64,000 nt of DNA from Gloeopeniophorella convolvens (lineage: Eukaryota; Basidiomycota; Agaricomycetes; Russulales): positions 186,001 to 250,000 of the forward strand of contig WTXD01000011.1 in assembly GCA_022496205.1 (NCBI GenBank), given 5' to 3'. The position numbers were made by a program, and so were the translations under genes. Below the pieces are notes generated by a model. The model was not told where the DNA came from, did not search any database, and worked only from the letters and a program-made list of their open reading frames with translations. Shown here one piece after another: positions 11,173-21,250 of the stretch. Positions within the stretch are counted from its first letter, which is position 1. Every line of letters begins with the position of its first letter.

Positions 11173-11899
11173 TCACGAATACATGAAACGGAATTGGCAA
11201 CGAGATAACGAATTTGGGACTCAGAAATCGATGTTCACCTCACCGGCACCTCTTGTGTTTAGTCACGATTTGGTTCATGACATACAGGCCTTTCACAGGG
11301 ATTTCATTCGCCTTACTTGTAGTAACAAATGTACGAACATTTTCCGTAGAATTGAAATTGTGTGTGCTTTTAGTGTCAGCGTCCTTGATACGGATAGGCT
11401 GCTGAGACGGCCGGCCTTAAACACTGTCGTCACGTTTGTTGGGCGGTCATATAGGCGGAGGACCGGTCTTCAACGTATTGGCAAACACCATAATATAAGC
11501 AACGCTCCTGGCTTTGGCGATGAGCCTGCGGGTCTCGAAGACTCGGTGTGGACGCAATGCGCACGGGGCCCCAGTCGTGCCAGTGATACCGCATTGGCTC
11601 GCGCGGCCACAATGATCTTCAGCACCTTCCCCGGCCCGCTCGCACTTCAACTGCGCCAGTGGCTCCGCAGGGTCGCGCGGCGCGATTGCTCTGACAGCCT
11701 CAGCCCTTAGTCTCCCCGAGTCAGACGCCCGATTACGCCAACCCTCGTACCTCGGGATCTTCCATCTGGTGTCTGACTCGGGGAGACTAGATCACGGCTC
11801 ATGATCAGAGACTCAGGTGCGTCGAAAACACAGTAGTACAGACATGATGCAAAAACGACACGCTAAAGTAGACTCGTGCGAGTATGTCTCCGGAGTCTA
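11173..11899. other. Convergent intergenic region with an inverted-repeat element
   Basis: 3' flanks of the secreted protein (+) and CDC20 (-). It contains the inverted repeat listed at 11708-11789. An open frame of 224 codons at 11036-11710 runs through the end of the upstream gene in another frame and has no family match. Confidence 0.5.
11708..11789. repeat. Perfect 19-bp inverted repeat, possible minimal MITE
   Basis: The left arm 11708-11726 (TAGTCTCCCCGAGTCAGAC) is an exact reverse complement of 11771-11789, with 44 bases between. Outermost bases on both sides are TA, so it can be read as 17-bp terminal inverted repeats flanked by a TA duplication, as in Tc1/mariner-like MITEs. It could equally be a transcribed hairpin between two convergent genes. 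No coding capacity. Confidence 0.6.
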
Positions 11900-13669
11900 T
11901 CACCGCAAAGACAAGATCCCAGATCCCGTCAGACTTCTGCCCTCCTTGCTATCCTTCTTTTTCTTCGCCGTGGGCACCTCCCAGATCCGCCAGAACTTGA
12001 GGTTCTCGTCGCCCGCGCCGGTGCACACCATATCGCCCGCAGGGCTCACGCAGCTGAACAGCACTCGCGAGTCGTGCGCGTCCCGGATCTCCGCGACACG
12101 GTCGAGCGACGGGTACGCGTGCACCATGATCGCGTTGTTCGGGTATCCGTGGGTGGTCAGGAACTCCTTCTTGTGCGGCGACCACTGAATGGACGTCACT
12201 TGGGCAGGTGTCTTTAGCGAGTGTAGTCTCCCTCCCGTAGTGCTATTCCAGATATGGACAGTTGCGTCGTTAGTTCCACCACCACTCGCCAAGAGAGATG
12301 GCTGCCATGGGCACCACGCAATGGCCTGCAGCGGACGAATGAGCAGGCGGAACAAATTTCATCACCAAGCACTGACCTTCACAGCGGCGGTATGGTTCCG
12401 CTTCGTCCACCGCGCAACGCCTCTCGAACCCTCGTTCACGTCGCCCACACGCCCGTCCCAGATGTTCACTACGTTGTCGTTGCCACCGCTCGCCAGGAGC
12501 TCGCCGTCTTCTCGCCACTTGAGCCCACACACTTCGCCATTGTGCCCGACGAGTTCCATCACCTTGTGGCGAGCGACGCGCACGTCATGATGCCAGATGC
12601 TCCCATCACCGCACGCCGAGCTCAGGAGGTGTCCATGCCAGCTGAGCGCTGCAACTTGCGCTTGGTGTCCGCCCATCGAGCGCAACTTGTGCCCAGTCTC
12701 GATGTCCCACAGCTCGACTTCGCCCGTGCCGACGCCGACGCCAAGAAAGGCACCATCGTTTGAAAAGTCCACCGCAGAGACGTAAGTGCCCTCGGGTGCC
12801 TCTCCGACGTGCGTCACGGAGCCCGTGTCTGCCCTCCAGACGTATGTGTTCTCGGAGAGCGCGACGGCAACCACGTTCAGCACGGACCACGACAGCAGGT
12901 TGAGGTAGAAGTCGTCGACCATGCCGGGCGCGTCGAGCACGCGTTCGGGTTGCGTAGCGATCTTCCGCGTCCTGTTGGTCATGGTTCCCGTCGATGATGG
13001 CAAGCCGCCGGGGCGAGCATAGAGTGGACGGGCGATCTCACGCTGCTGGGAGAGTGTCGTGTCCGATGCAGCAGGCGGGGCCTCGTGGTACGCCAGCACG
13101 CGCTTGTTAAGCGGCACGCCAGTGGCAGCAGCGAGGCGCGCCGTGTGACCTGGCGAGGTTGTTGTTGGGTTCAAGGACATGAGGTCGAGAGTTGCAGCGA
13201 CCTCTGTCACCTCCCGGTTGGTGATGAAGCGGTCCCGAGTGTCTCGCTTCAGGCAGGTTAGCACAAGCTCTCAAGGTGTGTAGTAAGAAGCGCGGACCAT
13301 AGCTGGTGTAGAGCGCGAGCGCTTCGGCTCGGACTTCGGGGGTGGAACATAATCTCTCGAGACAACGTTGAGCTTTGACTCCACGCCGCCCTTGCGTATG
13401 ACGCCTGAACTGGCTTGCCGTTGGAGGGATTCAGAGATTTGTATGCCTCCGGATGTTGAGCGCTTCACTGGAGACACCGGCCGTGACCGCGAGATGAAGG
13501 GGTTCGTGATATCAGCGACAGAGTATTTGGAGGACCTGTTGCCGCCGGTTTTAGTGGGAGAAGCGAGGGAGACATTGTTGAGGCCGGAGATGATTGAAGG
13601 GGTGAGCGGCGTCCTTGCAACTTCAGAGCGGGACCTGTGCCGAGTGGGCGTCTTGGGGTTATATGCCAT
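11900..13669 (-). CDS. CDC20: CDC20, WD40 activator of the anaphase-promoting complex
   Basis: Three exons: 13669-13298, 13246-12377 and 12325-11900, joining in frame to 555 aa. The C-box-type motif DRFITNR is at about residue 129, followed by a Mad2-binding-like motif KRVLAYHEAPP near 173-182. Seven WD40 blades then fill about residues 220-540: DDFYLNLLSW, NTYVWRADTG, GTGEVELWD, GDGSIWHHDV, NVVNIWD, TVHIWN and DENLKFWRIWE. In other fungi this protein (S. pombe Slp1) recruits securin and mitotic cyclins to the APC/C and is the target of the spindle checkpoint. The Mad2 motif separates it from Cdh1/Fzr. The C-terminus reads Leu-Arg instead of the canonical Ile-Arg. The first intron uses a weak GTCCGC donor but preserves frame and has a TGCTAAC branch site. 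Confidence 0.92.
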
Positions 13670-14098
13670 AGTAATTCAATTCCGCCGAGAGATATGGTAG
13701 GAGACAGTTCAAGAAAGCGCAAGGTGACAAAGCTGGATGATGCTGGTTTGCAACAAGAGCGAGATGCACCACCCGCCAACTTGAACCACGAGCCGCACCG
13801 CCGCACGCGTCTGGACACGTTCAACATCACGTGTTCGCGTGCGGTCCTCTGACACCGTGACTCTGGCATGATGGTAGCCACCACTTAATCGTTGCTTTGC
13901 CGCTTTGCCACTGTCACCTTCAGGTCATTCATCCACCGGAGGTTCCTGATGCATGTGTCTATATGTCTATGATTTAGGCTGTGCTATACAAGTGTGGTTC
14001 TCTGGTATTGGTATCCCCCACATTCAAACCCGGTGAAACACGGTGGCCTGCGTGGCCTACTCCTATATTCTTCGCAGCAACAAATGGTCCTCTCCAGC
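13670..14098. other. Intergenic, CDC20 promoter
   Basis: Upstream region of CDC20 and 3' flank of the next minus-strand gene. An ACGCGT hexamer lies at 13805-13810; given the GC content, one copy may be chance. Confidence 0.45.
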
Positions 14099-16324
14099 TC
14101 ACCACATAACGCTCATCGCGGCGCTCCTCGTCCTCGAAGACCTGCAAGCCATGCGACTCATGCTCTCGGAGCTGCACACGTCCACCGACTCCCAGTATCC
14201 CTCCTCCCCGCTTGCTCCAGAAAGGAATTTGCCTGTCGCGCTGCTACTGCGTGCACTCCACACGACGGATCCGGGTGCGCTACGCATGCGGCGATGCGAC
14301 AATTGCCTCCCCAGGCCTTCGTCGTCAGAGGTAGAGCGTCTCTCAGAGATGTCTGTTGTCGTCGTGGACACGGTCATAGTCTCCGATGCTTCGGACACCC
14401 TATTCTGCGCAAGATTCTGGCGTTCAAGATTGACCGTCGGCGATAGCAACTGCACGTAGGGCAGCGATAGCGGGCTGGTGGGGGCACTGAGCGGGGCGAA
14501 GGGCGGCACCAACGGAGGTTGGTTGGAATCCACGACAGAGAGGTTGAAAGGCAGCGGGGAAGGTGAGCCATTCCGGCCAGAGGAAGAGATCGTCGGCGAC
14601 ACTTCCGAGCCATCTGGGCCAGTGACGATGACATCGTGAGTGTCGAAGTGCATTTTGTCGCTTAAGCTTTCTTGACTGCTGAGGTGCCCTTTGTACCTTC
14701 CAAGCCCAACCGGATGTTTGCGCCTCCGCATGGCGTTACTCGTGAGCTTGACGATGGTGACCAGCACGATCAGGCCAACTACAGTGCTGATGATCGACGC
14801 AACGGCGGCAACTTTGTCCCTGTGAAGCATTGGGCCCCCGGCGTTGAGGTTAGGATGATGTTGGCCTGCCGCATGATCTATTGGTGGCTCCATCGTCGCC
14901 GCGGCATTCGACGTCGCTGTTGCCGGATACCCCAGTGCGTCTTGAGACGCATCTACCTTGATACCCGGTGCGAAGTGAGGTGAGTTGGTAGGGATCATTG
15001 CGTGGGCAGTGCTAACCACGTTCGAATTGTCGGTGCTCGGTGCAAGACCCTCAGTAGATATCATGTTCACAGTGACTGGAACAACATCTGGATGCCCGGG
15101 CAGCTGCCTCTTCATGAACGGGAAGCGGCGGCGATGCCCTTCCTTTGAGATGACTGGCTTCGCATTTCTGGCTGCTTGCTGGCGAGAGACCCGCGGGGCA
15201 TTGCGACGATCTCGCCCATACGGTAACGGGGATGGCTTTCCGTTTCCCCAGCTAGGTGGCGTTGGCTGATCGTATGCAGAAGTCGCAGAAGTATACGTTG
15301 GAGCATCCGCAAGACCAGGGTTTGCCGTGGCGACCTTCCCTGGTGCATAAGTGGTCGAAGCAGCATCCGCAGGAGAGTAGTCCGGTACGGCGGCACCCAC
15401 GGGGGCATGATCGGTTGCTGTGGCGCCTGCAGGGGGATGTCCAACTTCGGGGTGGCCAGCTGCAGCAGCATCTGCGGGAGGGAAACCCGAGGTGGCAGCG
15501 TTTGCAGGAGCATAGCCTACGGCAGCAGCATCCGCAGGTGCATAACCCGCTGCAGAAGCACCTACAGGGGCGTACCCCGCCGCCGCCGCATCTGTGGGCA
15601 CGTATCCAGCTGTTGCTGCATCCACGGGATGATAGCCGTCCGAAGAATAGGGCGGCGCGGCATAAGCTTCCGACGCCATAGGCGGGTTGTATGCGCCGTT
15701 ATAAACAGCTGGGTAGTAGGGGGTGGGCGGACTTCCATAAGCTTGGCTCGGGCCGTAGCCCTGGAACGAACTGTAATCGTGAGGTGGACTGTGATCCTGC
15801 GGCGGACTGTAACCCTGAGGCGGGCTGTATCCCTGCGGCGGACTATAATCCTGAGGCAGACTGTATCCCTGACGCATTCCGGATGTTGTGGGCGAGCTGT
15901 AATCCTGCGGAAAATTGTAACCTTGGTTGGGGCCAAAATCTTGGGACTGGTCGTAACCCGCAGGGGGAGGACCCCATTCTGGGGCGGCGTTCATAGCAGG
16001 CGGGTCGTAGGCAGGGGACGTGTTCATAGAAGTCGAAGGGTCCGCAGGTTGTGAACCTGGAGGTGGGCCAGGGGCTGGCGGTGCCGGCGCCGCTGGAGAG
16101 TTCGCCGGCGTCGTGCCAGAGGTGGGCTGGGCCCCGAGACGGATGCCGTGGACCTTGGCGACGCCCGAATCGTCGTCTTGAGCTGGCGGAGAATCACGTC
16201 TCAATTCTTGCGGCGGGGAGAACTGAGACCATTCGGGAGGTTGGTAGTAATTGGGTGTGACAATAGCAAGAGCGGGGGTAGAGATGGCGGCAATTATGAG
16301 GGAGGTGCGACTGAAGACAAACAT
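14099..16324 (-). CDS. Repeat-rich single-pass membrane protein, mucin-like ectodomain
   Basis: One uninterrupted frame of 741 codons. The start at 16324 is preferred over an in-frame Met at 16465 because it puts a clear signal peptide first (MFVFSRTSLIIAAISTPALA). Next is a Pro/Gln/Tyr-rich block of six-residue units of the form Q-D/G-Y-S-P-P, then ten-residue units G-Y-A-P-x-D-A-A-A-A, a basic segment with RRRFPFMKR, one membrane helix at about residues 500-525 followed by RRRK (so the tail is cytosolic), and a Ser/Pro-rich tail of about 210 residues. No enzyme domain is visible. The layout is that of a surface or wall-stress sensor, but that is inference and no family is recognised. The last 25 codons could be affected by an unseen intron. 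Confidence 0.65.
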   Translation of the reverse strand: MFVFSRTSLIIAAISTPALAIVTPNYYQPPEWSQFSPPQELRRDSPPAQDDDSGVAKVHGIRLGAQPTSGTTPANSPAAPAPPAPGPPPGSQPADPSTSMNTSPAYDPPAMNAAPEWGPPPAGYDQSQDFGPNQGYNFPQDYSSPTTSGMRQGYSLPQDYSPPQGYSPPQGYSPPQDHSPPHDYSSFQGYGPSQAYGSPPTPYYPAVYNGAYNPPMASEAYAAPPYSSDGYHPVDAATAGYVPTDAAAAGYAPVGASAAGYAPADAAAVGYAPANAATSGFPPADAAAAGHPEVGHPPAGATATDHAPVGAAVPDYSPADAASTTYAPGKVATANPGLADAPTYTSATSAYDQPTPPSWGNGKPSPLPYGRDRRNAPRVSRQQAARNAKPVISKEGHRRRFPFMKRQLPGHPDVVPVTVNMISTEGLAPSTDNSNVVSTAHAMIPTNSPHFAPGIKVDASQDALGYPATATSNAAATMEPPIDHAAGQHHPNLNAGGPMLHRDKVAAVASIISTVVGLIVLVTIVKLTSNAMRRRKHPVGLGRYKGHLSSQESLSDKMHFDTHDVIVTGPDGSEVSPTISSSGRNGSPSPLPFNLSVVDSNQPPLVPPFAPLSAPTSPLSLPYVQLLSPTVNLERQNLAQNRVSEASETMTVSTTTTDISERRSTSDDEGLGRQLSHRRMRSAPGSVVWSARSSSATGKFLSGASGEEGYWESVDVCSSESMSRMACRSSRTRSAAMSVMW
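15460..15640 (-). repeat. Coding tandem repeat, 30-bp units (10 aa)
   Basis: About five to six degenerate units encoding G-Y/F-x-P-x-D/N/G-A-x-A-x inside the membrane protein ectodomain. Unit boundaries are approximate. Such tracts often vary in copy number between strains. Confidence 0.6.
15765..15905 (-). repeat. Coding tandem repeat, 18-bp units (6 aa)
   Basis: About eight degenerate units encoding Q/H-D/G-Y/H-S-x-P in the same ectodomain, upstream of the ten-residue array in the protein. Boundaries are approximate. Confidence 0.6.
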
Positions 16325-17670
16325 CGTGAGTCGTAAACCTTGAAAAGAACGGCGGCGTGGTAGTGTGTGTGATGTTGATTGCTCGTGGTTGAATCTAACA
16401 GTTGAAGATGAACAACAACTCATCCCTAAGAAGCGGCGGGCACCGGCGCACCAAACACACCGCAAACATCGACGCGTCAGTCACATGACGTGCGACGGGG
16501 CGCCGCTGCCCGCATGACTCGTTGACGAAGCATCGCCGGTCGCGCCATCACTGCACAAGCCTCTTCTACAGAATCGCTCACGATAGCGCTCAAGGGGTCG
16601 TGTACATTTAACTAAAGGGGAGGTATAGAAATTATTTCGACAGTACAAATGTTCGTGGTCCATATTTCGAGGCGCATATTAAAAGTCACCCGCCATGTAA
16701 TTGACCCGCACGCGGCAACGAGGCTCGGGCAGTGCAGCATGCGCACCAAACGAGGTTACGCTATGCTAAGGGGCTCTAACAGCAGCAGCATGGAAGCGGG
16801 ATGATCCAGCATACACTCCCGTCCTACAAAGATACGTTAGCCTTTGTCGACACGGTATAAGCGGATGAATCAGCACCGGACAGGGAATACATCCTCCTCT
16901 CAGTCGTTCGGCATTGCCGCTCCGGGGACCGCTCGCCTTGGAAGATATGGTCATTCCGGCCCTGGCATCCGGCTGAACATTGGTGGTTGTCCCAGGTGAG
17001 CGCGCAGACTGGTCGTGCTGCATGTGGGCGGCGGGAGGATACTTGATGTTGGTGGGAGACATGGTTTTCGACGTGATGCAGGTTCGTTGAAAAGCTGGAA
17101 TTGGCGCGCGGGAGCGGTGCTCGCAGCCTCTTAAGTTGTGGGGCTGGCTGCGGACAGGCCTGTTGTGGTGCGTGCATTGGCATTGCGTCATAGGTAGAAC
17201 CTAACCCTACTCTCGGTTCACATCTTCGCCCGCACCTTCGGGCTCAGACGGTCACCACCTCTGCGTTTTTGCGCATGGACGCATGCCGAGAGCAGCTCTG
17301 CAAATCAGGAGTTACTTCTCCGTCCCCGCGCTTCGCTTCGAAAGATGCAGTCGCTAATCATGCATCGTCTCCAAAGTAGGATGACCAACGCTATGACTAA
17401 GACGATGACCCTCCCCGATGGAAGCAGCAACAACTCGCACTCCAGCGAACTGCGTAGCTTACGTCATGGTTTCACGTTCCCGAAGTCTTCCCCGAACTTG
17501 AACTTCTACGCTACCGTCGCAGCAGTCGGCCATGAGTATTCGGCCCAAGTCAGCCCTCTGGTTGCTCAGGGCTCTGTCACCAAGTCTGGGCAGCGAGATG
17601 TGCTCCTCGCCTTTATATAGAGTGGCTCGCGAGGCAGTCTACCGTCACTCAACACCCAATCCTCAGTTCT
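16325..17670. other. Divergent promoter region, membrane protein / MFS transporter
   Basis: About 1.3 kb between two divergently transcribed genes. Small open frames (16766-17191 minus, 17345-17620 plus) show no family features. The last 60 bases hold a TATA box for the transporter. Confidence 0.5.
17614..17620 (+). promoter_or_regulatory. TATA box of the MFS transporter
   Basis: TATATAG 51 bases upstream of the ATG at 17671, a usual distance for fungal core promoters. Confidence 0.5.
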
Positions 17671-19476
17671 ATGGCATCGATGGAAGTTGCTCAGGAAGAA
17701 ATACAGTCTCCAGAGACCGCACTACAGAACGCTGAAACCATAAGCGTTAATGGCGGCGATCATGAGCCTCCAAAGGCCGATGAGCATATCCTAAAGAACC
17801 CTCACCATGAGCTGCCGCTACCACGCAAGATCTCTATTATGGCCGCTATCGTGGCTACTCAACTGGTTCAAGTGTGTTCCGTCGGTTTTAGCCGTTTCCA
17901 TCGCGTACTGATGCATCCTATAAGATGGCCCCGTTTGGTGCGGGTATTGATACGTCTTTAGCTGTCGGTGTCGCCTTGGGAAGTCCTAACGGGGCAGAAT
18001 CGGCCTGGATCGCTGCATCATATCCGTACGTTGGCTTCAGTCATGCGTGTCTTCATTTATCTCATTTCCTACACAACTTAGGCTGACGCAAGGAGCCTTT
18101 ATCCTTCCGGGAGGCCGCCTTGGGGCCAAGTACGGGCACAAAAATGTTCTCTTCGTCGGTGCAATCATTTGGGTCGCATTCACGTTGGCAAGCGGTTTTG
18201 CACACAATGTGACCACGCTATCGCTCTTCCGTGGTTTCACTGGTATAGGAGGAGGGCTTATAGTCCCCAACAGCGTCGCTGTTCTTGGAATCACGTTCCC
18301 TCCGGGTCGGTTGCGCAATCTGGCTATGGGCCTCTTCGGAATGGCCGTACCGGTTGGTGCAATCAGTGGAGGAATTATTTGCGGGATATTGGTGCAATTC
18401 ACGCCCTGGAAGTGGTCTTTCTTCTTCCTGTACGTGTGCCTCCGCATCCCGCGTGCTCTCGACTGACCCGATGCAGTACTCTTCTTGGCTTTGTCGTATT
18501 CACGTCGGTTTTCCTACTCGTGCCCGCAGACGACCCATTAGACCCAGACAGTCCATTGGATTACGTCGGAACGTATTTCGGGGTAACTGGCTTGATCCTT
18601 TTCAACTTTGTTTGGAAGTAAGCGACAACTTTTGTCTCAGTTCATGGATCGCTGCTTACAAGAGACCACAGTCAAGCCCCCGCGGTTGGCTGGCAAGAGC
18701 CTTACGAGTATATCCTGCTCATCGTCTCCGTCCTTCACTTCGTCGCCTTCGCGTACTGGGAGATGTACGTTGCCAAGACCCCCATCCTCCCATTCACCAT
18801 CTGGAAGCGTCCATCCTTCGCACCCATGCTCATGGTCCTGTTCCTTTCGTACATGGCATTCGGGATCCTCCTTTGGTACATCACCACCTGGGAATACGCA
18901 ACACGGCACTACACACCCACGGCAGTCGCTGGCTCACTTGGTCCGCTGGCTGTCAGCGGAGCATGCATGGCCCTTGTCAGCGCCTGGTTAGTCCCCCGCA
19001 TGGCGGCGCAATACGTCATGGGTATCGGCCTCGTAGATATCATAGTCTGCATTATTCTCATCGCCACTATGCCTGAGCAGCAGTTGTATTGGAAGCAAGC
19101 CTTCCCGGCCACGTTGCTGATGGGCATGGGGCCCGACTTCGTGGTGACGATGAGTCAAATCATCGCCTCAAACACGGTCAAGAGGCACGAGCAGGGATTG
19201 GCCGGGACCCTCGTTGGTGTCCTGCAGACGTATGGCCTTTCCACTGGACTCGGATTTGCTGGGACAGTCGAGGCGCACGTCAACAAAGGCGGCAAGGACC
19301 CTGTTCTTGGTTACAGGGGCGCCTTGTACCTCGCCATCGGCTTCTGCGTCCTCGCATTGGCCATCGATTTAGCTGTTGTACGCGTCCCGAAGGATACGCA
19401 GGAGGGGTGGAAGGAAGGCGATTTAGATAATCCCACGCAACAGCGTCCAAGGGAAAAAGGCGAGCAACAAGTTTAG
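17671..19476 (+). CDS. MFS transporter, drug:H+ antiporter-like
   Basis: Five exons: 17671-17871, 17925-18025, 18082-18429, 18477-18617 and 18672-19476, joining in frame to 531 aa. After a polar 55-residue N-terminus come many hydrophobic helices (probably 12-14). Between helices 2 and 3 is the GGRLGAKYGHK motif (MFS signature A), and a Gly-rich GFTGIGGGLIVPNSVAVLG stretch resembles the antiporter motif C region. The C-terminal tail is short and charged. It should be a plasma- or vacuolar-membrane transporter powered by protons, of the DHA type by sequence style; the substrate cannot be read from sequence. It lies convergent to the lectin gene, but a functional link is not shown. Confidence 0.85.
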
Positions 19477-20155
19477 AGTACCTCGATAGGCATAGTACCG
19501 TACCAAAAACACACGCACCCATAGATAATGCGTAGCTAAGCACACGTACACTTAATGTAGTACATGTATATACTAACCCGCGTTTGTCCGGAGACTTTAT
19601 GTTTAACATAATGATTGTTAAAGTGGCGTGCCAACGTGGTCAGGGTGTCAGATGGCACATAGTGATCGCGCGTCGACTTGACGCTCTTAGTGGGACAGCT
19701 CGGGACAGTGCGTTGCCGGGGTTAATGTCGACGGGATCCGCAAGGCTCAGAAAGTCGGTTTGGCTCGAAAAATTGTCGAAAATTGTGCTCCAAGTGATCT
19801 AGGGCCGCCTGAGGCTCTTCCTAGAGTCACCATGGCGGTAGAGGGAGGAATCGGAGGCCTCAGTCCCCGGGACCTCAGGAGTTGGCTTCGGCTTGCTTCG
19901 GCCGGCACCAACAGGCACCACCGAGGGCCGGCCGACCGTCGGACGTGGTCCCGCTACACTGCAGACTCGAGTACTTACATGCTCGCCATCGTCAGTGTTG
20001 TGTAGAGACTCGGACACGAGCCAAGGGAAAGCGCGGACCGGATGTCGCAGTGACATATGCGCATATACACCAATCTACATTCATTCTGGCTATTCTCGAG
20101 GGACTACAGACACAAATTTAGCTTCCGAACACGTCGTACATGTTTGCGCGCAGCT
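19477..20155. other. Convergent intergenic region, MFS / lectin
   Basis: 3' flanks of two convergent genes. The sequence after 19477 is AT-richer, with CATAGTAC and ATGTAGTACATGTATATAC, plausibly polyadenylation signals. No gene was seen. Confidence 0.5.
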
Positions 20156-21250
20156 TCAGTTCGGGGAGGCATGCCCCGTGATGTCTGAGGTGCTCGCCAC
20201 CTCGCTCCTCAAATGCCACGTAGCCGTACCACGCCAGACACCCTTCGTGTACGTCTTGGTGCCCGTGGTCTTCGAGCTGAAGTTGATCGTGTACGGGACC
20301 TCGATGTCGCCATGGGTCACGTAAGATACGACCTTGACAGACTTGTGCGGCTCGATCGTCACAGGGAAGTTGCCCTGGTGTGTCTTCAACCAGGTGTCCG
20401 TCCCCTCATAGGTCAACTGGTGTGAGGTGTTGCCATCAATCACGATCTTGTCATCGTCGTTAACGACGGGAACGTTGGCTATGAGAGGGGGGTCAGGACT
20501 ATGAAGGACGGTGCGTAGAAGTATATCGCGAAGGTGGACGAACCTTTGTATACCGTGCCCTTCACGGCCGGGAAGCCGTTGCCTTCAGAAAGCAGGCTGG
20601 ACTGGCTCCGCTTCTCCAGGATAGCGATGGTGAAGTGCTGGGTCTGGCACGCATCGTTCGCGATGGTCTGGCTGGAGACAGCCCACCTTTCGGTCGAGAT
20701 GATTTTGCCGTTGCTGACATCGAAGTCGACGCCGTCGAAGTTCAGTGCTTCGAAGACGTATTTGAAGAAATGGTCTGAGTAGATGGAGCTTGCGTAGTAG
20801 TTGGAGAACGTCGGGTCATCCTTAGCACGCGAGTAAATGACCATGCCCTGGGAAGGTGTTTTGAGGCGGAAATGGCCCTTATATTCACCGGTTCCGGGCT
20901 CGAGCTCGAACCAGCTACGAAGGAATCCCAGTCAGCGCAGCGGGTTATGATAAAAAGGAAGGTAATTACTTGTCCTCGTAAGCACCGTTACCACCGATGT
21001 GCCAGACGGTGGGGGAATCCTTGTTGCGGGAATACAACACTTTGCCGGACACTTTGCCCTTGATCGCATATTTGCCAGCATGCTTGCCAGTACCATGGAT
21101 GAGTGTGAAGTGCTGGTCCTCGAAATCACCATTATTAATGTGATAGTGGCCAACCTCCGGTTCTTGATTGCGAGAAAAGATGCAATGGCTGCTGGCGTAA
21201 CCACAGAGACGGAAGTAGATACCCTCCGGGGGTGCGTAGACGGTCGACAT
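20156..21250 (-). CDS. LSL-type lectin with aerolysin-like pore-forming domain
   Basis: Three exons: 21250-20970, 20914-20544 and 20478-20156. The lengths add in frame to 324 codons plus stop, close to the family's usual size of about 315 residues. The N-terminal half (roughly residues 1-150) is a beta-trefoil sugar-binding domain of the Laetiporus sulphureus lectin type. The C-terminal half is an aerolysin-family beta-pore domain, recognisable by alternating Ser/Thr-rich strands and its conserved final strand region. No signal peptide is present, as is usual for these cytosolic mushroom lectins. Members bind galactose-type sugars and can permeabilise membranes; a role in defence against grazers is generally proposed. 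All exons are open and splice sites are consensus-like apart from a GTTCGT donor, so the gene looks intact. Confidence 0.85.

Noticed and set aside
11036..11710. 224-codon plus-strand frame
   Set aside because: It starts inside the last exons of the KRE9/KNH1-like gene in the wrong frame and has no domain.
17345..17620. 91-codon frame just upstream of the MFS gene
   Set aside because: It overlaps the transporter's TATA box and has no family features.
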